Assembly: GCA_017302255.1 (NCBI GenBank)
Contig: JAFLDV010000014.1
Location: 39,438-103,437, forward strand
Direction: 5' to 3'
Source of the DNA: Gammaproteobacteria bacterium
GTDB lineage: Bacteria > Pseudomonadota > Gammaproteobacteria > Enterobacterales > Alteromonadaceae
DNA length: 64,000 nucleotides
In this document: one piece after another, positions 59,744 through 64,000 of the stretch
Layout of the letters: each line of letters begins with the position of its first letter
Position numbering within the stretch: position 1 is the first letter of the stretch
The notes under the pieces: generated by a model
What the model saw: only the letters and a program-made list of their open reading frames with translations
Databases searched by the model: none
Told to the model about the DNA's origin: nothing
Made by a program: the position numbers and the translations under genes

Positions 59744-60422
59744 AACCATGTTAAGTTGTAAAGCGATCTGCAAAAGTTATCGTGATGGCAGTCATGTGAC
59801 GCCAGTGCTCCATGATGTGTCGCTCAATGTGGCAAGCCATCAAATGGTGGCGATTGTCGGCAGCTCAGGCTCGGGGAAAAGCACATTACTGCATATTCTT
59901 GGCACTTTAGATCAGCCTGATTCCGGCGAGCTATGGTTAGCGGGCAAACAAGTATCAAGCTTGAGCTCAGAGCAGAAAGCACAGCTTCGCAATGAACAGT
60001 TAGGTTTTATCTATCAATTCCATCATCTTTTGATGGACTTTACCGCGCTGGAAAACGTCGCGATGCCGCTGCTCATTCGAAAAGTGGATAAAGCACAAGC
60101 CCATGCCGCGGCTAGCGACATGTTAACTCGGGTCGGTCTGGGTCATCGTTTAAACCACCGGCCATCGGAGCTCAGCGGCGGTGAACGTCAGCGTGTAGCC
60201 ATTGCCCGCGCTATGATTGGTAAGCCAGGTTTAGTGCTTGCAGACGAACCTACTGGTAATTTGGATCATCAAACTGCTGAAAGCATTTATCAGTTGATGC
60301 GCGAGTTGAACCGCGAGCTAGGCACTAGTTTTGTGGTGGTCACCCACGATCGCGCATTAGCCGCAAAACTTGATCAACAATATTGGATGCGAGATGGCCG
60401 TTTAGGTGTTGATAATGGCTAG
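59736..60422 (+). CDS. lolD: Lipoprotein-releasing system ATP-binding protein LolD
   Basis: 228-aa ABC ATPase powering LolCDE. Walker [15 protein letters not shown] (about residues 42-55), the LolD-typical [20 protein letters not shown] (about 92-111), signature [15 protein letters not shown] (about 146-160) and Walker [13 protein letters not shown]. It overlaps lolC by eight and lolE by eight bases, so the three proteins are coupled. A second in-frame ATG is four codons on. Confidence 0.96.
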   Translation: MNKTMLSCKAICKSYRDGSHVTPVLHDVSLNVASHQMVAIVGSSGSGKSTLLHILGTLDQPDSGELWLAGKQVSSLSSEQKAQLRNEQLGFIYQFHHLLMDFTALENVAMPLLIRKVDKAQAHAAASDMLTRVGLGHRLNHRPSELSGGERQRVAIARAMIGKPGLVLADEPTGNLDHQTAESIYQLMRELNRELGTSFVVVTHDRALAAKLDQQYWMRDGRLGVDNG

Positions 60423-61653
60423 TCTTGCTTGGCAATTGGCCAGTCGCTATCGCAATACCCGCAACAATAGCGCATTTATTCGCTTCATTTCGGCGTCTTC
60501 AACTTGGGGCATTGGACTGGGTGTCGCCATTTTGATTTTGGCGCTATCGGTGATGAACGGTTTTGAACAAGCACTGCGCGAGAAAGTGCTGAATGTGATC
60601 CCCCATGTTGAGCTCGAAGCGGTTGAACAACCTATTCAAGATTGGCCAAAAAAGTTAAGTGCGCTCAGTAGCGAACCTGGCGTAGTTGCTGGTGCTCCTT
60701 ATATCCGCACTGAAGGCCTGCTGCGTGCCGCTGGTAAAGTCAAAGCATCGCAAGTGCGCGGTGTCGATTTGGCCTATGAAAGTGGCATCAGTCGACTAGA
60801 TTTGTTTGTGAAAACCGGCCAAGTCGAAACACTTGGCGCTGATCAAATCATCTTAGGTCAAGGCATTGCATCAGAGCTAGCGGTTAAAGTTGGCGACACA
60901 GTACAGCTGATGCTGCCGAAAGTGACTGAGCAAGGCGAGCTTGCAGGTCAGAAGAATGTCAATTTGCAAGTGACTGCAATCGTCGGTATTGGCGGTCAAC
61001 TCGATTATCAGCAAGTTTGGGTCAATATGCCGGCGTTAGCTCAGTGGCTCGATATGCCAGCGGACAGCATTCAAGGTTATGCCTTTAAGGTTGCCGATAT
61101 TTTCCAAGCCAATACCATCTCACGCGAACTTGGCCAAAAAGCGACTGATTACATCTACATGTTGGATTGGTTTCGCACCCAAGGCCATTTATATGAAGAT
61201 ATTCAGATGGTTCGCAGCATTTTATATTTAGTGCTGGCATTAGTGATTGCCGTCGCTTGTTTTAATATTGTCGCAACTTTGGTTATGGCGGTGCGGGAAA
61301 AAGAATCGGATATCGCCATTTTGCTCACCATGGGCACAGCACCAGGGGTAGTGATCAGAGCATTTATGTGGATGGGGTGGTTAAACGGTCTTAAAGGTAC
61401 CTTCTATGGCAGTTTGATTGGTTTGTTGTTGGCTTGGAAAATCGAAGTAATTTATCGATTCTTCGCCAAACTTACCGGCGCAAGTTTGCTTGATCCAACC
61501 ATCTATTTTATTGATTATTTACCTTCAGAAATCCACGGCCAAGATGTGCTGATCACGGTATTGGTCGCCATAGTTTTAAGCGGTCTTGCCACGTTATACC
61601 CAGCGCTTCGTGCCGCAAAAGTCCAACCAGCTCAAGTACTTGGTCAGCGTTAA
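60415..61653 (+). CDS. lolE: Lipoprotein-releasing system permease LolE
   Basis: 412-aa permease, paralogue of Lol[21 protein letters not shown] (about residues 17-36) opens the first helix, and [20 protein letters not shown] follows. The MacB-type FtsX domain has three further helices at the C-terminus. ATG at 60415 overlaps lolD; an upstream in-frame ATG at 60406 is also possible. The stop codon TAA is in the loop of the terminator hairpin at 61638-61672. Confidence 0.93.
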   Translation: MASLAWQLASRYRNTRNNSAFIRFISASSTWGIGLGVAILILALSVMNGFEQALREKVLNVIPHVELEAVEQPIQDWPKKLSALSSEPGVVAGAPYIRTEGLLRAAGKVKASQVRGVDLAYESGISRLDLFVKTGQVETLGADQIILGQGIASELAVKVGDTVQLMLPKVTEQGELAGQKNVNLQVTAIVGIGGQLDYQQVWVNMPALAQWLDMPADSIQGYAFKVADIFQANTISRELGQKATDYIYMLDWFRTQGHLYEDIQMVRSILYLVLALVIAVACFNIVATLVMAVREKESDIAILLTMGTAPGVVIRAFMWMGWLNGLKGTFYGSLIGLLLAWKIEVIYRFFAKLTGASLLDPTIYFIDYLPSEIHGQDVLITVLVAIVLSGLATLYPALRAAKVQPAQVLGQR

Positions 61654-61672
61654 CTGACCAAGTTGCTTTTTT
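61638..61672 (+). terminator. lolCDE terminator formed partly by the lolE coding end
   Basis: ACTTGGTCAG (61638-61647), loop CGTTAA containing the lolE stop, CTGACCAAGT (61654-61663), then TGCTTTTTT. The left arm encodes the last residues of LolE. Confidence 0.88.
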
Positions 61673-61812
61673 ATTTCGACACTCTGCTAACCCTGACCTT
61701 GGCCGGTATTCATTGCGGTGCTGAGCAGGACAATTCATCTCTGCTTTACTGGCGAAATCAGGGTATATGGTTTATTAGTAAATAAATCACATTTAAATAA
61801 CCAAAAATAAAC

Positions 61813-64000
61813 ATGGAACGTTTTTGTTTGGGTGTTTTTCTAGCGGTATTGCTTGCAACAATACTGCCTGTGTTACCTGATCTATCACTAATGCTAGTTC
61901 TTGCTGCTTCAGCGCTTTTTTGTGCGCTGTTGCGTGCCCATTTTTTCCTTGGCTTTGTGCTGTTTCTGCTGAGTTTAAGCTTACAAGTTCACCAGCATCA
62001 GCAACTTGTAGAGCGGGTCTTAGCGAAAAATAACACTGAGCAAACTGGCGTCATCGTGAGCATCCCGCAGCAATTCGGCGATAGTTTCTTTTTTCTATTT
62101 GAGTTAGATGACGTCGGCAAAGATTTTGGCGTGGCCAATCCGAAGATTATTGCGGTGCGCTGGTTCGATACGACGAAACAGCCGTTTGCTGGTCAACGGT
62201 GGCGATTCTCGCTAAGACTAAAAGCGGTGCGCGGTGTAGCGAATCCTGGTTCGGGCAGTAAAGAAACTGCGGCTTTGGTGCATGGTATTGTCGCGCAAGG
62301 TACGGTAAAAACCGCAGTGCAACTGGACAATAACCGTACTTTGCGCCAGCAAGCCTATGACTTAATTCAACTTTCAACCAAAGACTTATCAAGTAATCCT
62401 ATCCTGCTAGCGTTAACCGTCGGTGAGCGTCCTTTTACACCAGAGCTTTGGTTGGCGTTACAGAGTAGTGGGCTCAGTCACTTGATTTCAATTTCTGGGA
62501 TGCATATTGCACTGGTGTTTGGTTGGATCTTGCTACTCAAACCTAGCTTGCAATATCTGCCGATGTCCCAACTTTGGCGCGAGCGTTTGTTGTGGTCGGT
62601 CGCGCTTTTTGCCGCCCTCGGTTACTGTGTCTTAGCGGGTTTTGCCATTCCGACTTGGCGGGCGATGTTGGCAATAGTCGTCGTCACGCTGCTCAAAATG
62701 TTGCTACGCCGAACTAGCGGCTGGCGCTTTAGTCTTGTGTTCACTGCGGTTTTACTATTGTGCTGGCCAACCTTAATGTTGAGTATCAGTTTTTGGTTGT
62801 CAGTCAGTGCTGTGGCGCTGATTTTCTTTATGCAGTGGCGCTTTGCAAAACCGCAAAATTGGCGTGATAGCCTGCGTCAATTTGTGTTCTTTCAATGGCT
62901 TTTTACTCTAATGCTTCTGCCGATCAGCCTGCTATTTTTTCATGGAATAGCGCCGCTTGGCTTTTTTTGCAATCTGTTGTTTGTCCCTTGGATTAGTATT
63001 GTCGGAATTCCAGTGCTGCTCCTTGTCTTCTTGTTGCAACTGCTGTGGCCATCGACATTAACAAATTTGTGGTGGTTGGTAGATTGGCTGTTTCGACCGT
63101 TAATTTGGTTGTTCGAACAGCTGGCCGTTCAGGACTATTGGTGGTCGTTGCCAGAACTAAGTTATCTAGCACTGATTTTTTTGATGATTGCGGTCGTTGT
63201 CGGCTGCGTTGGCAGAAGTCGGCAGAGCATGGCAGTCGCACTGATACTTAGTTTGCCGAGCGTGCTGCACTGGCTGGACGTTAAACCCAATACCCTGCAT
63301 GTAGTCGATGTCGGGCAGGGCACCGCGGTGGTGCTACAGCAAGCTGATCGGGCGCTGGTTTATGATGTTGGTCCGCGATATGGCGATTACAGTGCGACGA
63401 AAAATCACCTACTGCCTTATTTACGCTACCTTGGCATTAAGCACTTGGATTATCTTATTCTGAGTCATAACGATAGTGACCATACCGGCCATTGGCAGTT
63501 ACTGCGACAGGCGTTTCCGCAACTGAGGCTGGTGACCGATATTAGTGATGTCGGTACTAAAATAGCTTGCGCCCAACTGCCTACGAGGTGGGGCGATTTT
63601 GCCCTTCAAGTCTTATGGGATCAGCAGGGATTGGACCGAACGGAATTTAGCCATGAGGCAATTAAAGTCGATAAGGACATTCCCCTTGAGCAAATGCCGA
63701 AACAACAGCCGAAAAATCATGATTCCTGTGTGCTTTTAATCACTAGTACCGCTACCCAAAAGCAGTGGCGACTGCTCCTTACTGGAGACGCCGATACAGC
63801 TGCAGAACAACAGATATTGAATAGGTTTCCGAAGCTTCAAACCGATGTGTTATTGCTTGGGCATCATGGCAGTAAAACCAGTTCAGATTTGGCGTTTTTA
63901 ACGGCTATTGATGCAAAAATTGCGCTCAATAGCGCTGGTTATGATAATCCATACCGACATCCGTCAGCGCAAGTGCAAGCGCGTCTGGAATTGTTGCAAA
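61813..64000 (+). CDS. comEC: DNA internalization-related competence protein ComEC/Rec2, cut by the window end
   Basis: Open from an ATG at 61813 to the end of the window (729 codons and one base), so incomplete at the C-terminus. N-terminal hydrophobic helices and a DUF4131-like OB region (about residues 1-190), then the competence domain beginning at SHLISISGMHIALVFGW (about 219-235) with multiple helices, and the metallo-beta-lactamase-like domain starting DVGQGTAVVL near 498, with LSHNDSDHTGHW near 551 and HHGSKTSSD near 684. ComEC forms the inner-membrane channel for single-stranded DNA during transformation, and the MBL domain is a likely nuclease. It follows lolE by 160 bases, as in many gammaproteobacteria. 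No promoter was identified in the gap. Confidence 0.92.
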   Translation, partial: MERFCLGVFLAVLLATILPVLPDLSLMLVLAASALFCALLRAHFFLGFVLFLLSLSLQVHQHQQLVERVLAKNNTEQTGVIVSIPQQFGDSFFFLFELDDVGKDFGVANPKIIAVRWFDTTKQPFAGQRWRFSLRLKAVRGVANPGSGSKETAALVHGIVAQGTVKTAVQLDNNRTLRQQAYDLIQLSTKDLSSNPILLALTVGERPFTPELWLALQSSGLSHLISISGMHIALVFGWILLLKPSLQYLPMSQLWRERLLWSVALFAALGYCVLAGFAIPTWRAMLAIVVVTLLKMLLRRTSGWRFSLVFTAVLLLCWPTLMLSISFWLSVSAVALIFFMQWRFAKPQNWRDSLRQFVFFQWLFTLMLLPISLLFFHGIAPLGFFCNLLFVPWISIVGIPVLLLVFLLQLLWPSTLTNLWWLVDWLFRPLIWLFEQLAVQDYWWSLPELSYLALIFLMIAVVVGCVGRSRQSMAVALILSLPSVLHWLDVKPNTLHVVDVGQGTAVVLQQADRALVYDVGPRYGDYSATKNHLLPYLRYLGIKHLDYLILSHNDSDHTGHWQLLRQAFPQLRLVTDISDVGTKIACAQLPTRWGDFALQVLWDQQGLDRTEFSHEAIKVDKDIPLEQMPKQQPKNHDSCVLLITSTATQKQWRLLLTGDADTAAEQQILNRFPKLQTDVLLLGHHGSKTSSDLAFLTAIDAKIALNSAGYDNPYRHPSAQVQARLELLQ

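Overview
The window looks like chromosomal backbone of a gammaproteobacterium, most probably an Alteromonadales-type marine or freshwater bacterium (Rheinheimera, Alishewanella or Shewanella-like). The pointers are a monomeric NADP isocitrate dehydrogenase next to cspD-clpSA, a DUF4826 gene, NhaD, CsiV beside mfd, PilZ-lolCDE-comEC linkage, and gene order recalling both E. coli and Shewanella. The genus is inference. There is no sign of prophage, insertion sequence, CRISPR array or tRNA gene.

Layout. 1-6.1 kb: end of a surface-polysaccharide cluster on the plus strand (GT4, WecG/TagA family, GT2, Wzz-like, Wzy-like, Wzx-like; the last four overlap each other), closed by a terminator. 6.2-10.1 kb: wecC, a DUF218 protein, a leucine dehydrogenase and a DUF4826 protein. 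10.2-17.7 kb: roxA, purB, hflD, mnmA, nudJ facing idh, a block that resembles the E. coli icd-nudJ-mnmA-hflD-purB-roxA region. 17.7-24.0 kb: a repeat-bearing spacer, cspD facing clpS-clpA, then infA and the trxB-aat-bpt run. Bpt and Aat add destabilising N-terminal residues, ClpS recognises them and ClpA unfolds the substrate, so most of the N-degron pathway lies in about 5 kb.

24.2-33.4 kb: an orphan propeller-type sensor kinase, a secreted subtilase, a hemolysin III-family protein, a glycosyltransferase overlapping a Nif3-family gene, then elyC and cmoM whose start codons are only 5 bp apart. 33.4-45.2 kb, minus strand: two small exported proteins, the tamA-tamB envelope transport pair, and a three-gene SMC-like condensin operon (MksF/JetA, MksE/JetB, MksB/JetC) without an adjacent JetD/MksG nuclease. 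45.3-48.3 kb: nhaD, then lysC behind a lysine riboswitch whose apparent expression platform is a hairpin burying the lysC ribosome-binding site.

48.4-64.0 kb: an HDOD protein, a DUF3087 protein, radD, a small lipoprotein, csiV, mfd, aguA and a PilZ protein on the minus strand, then lolC-lolD-lolE and the first 729 codons of comEC running off the window end.

The points most worth a second look are the nuclease-less condensin operon and its position near cmoM, the lysC leader with mutually exclusive pairings, a 23-bp degenerate tandem repeat between idh and cspD, the orphan sensor beside a protease, and the low-complexity linkers inside TamB. None is clearly a new system; most genes are recognisable housekeeping families.
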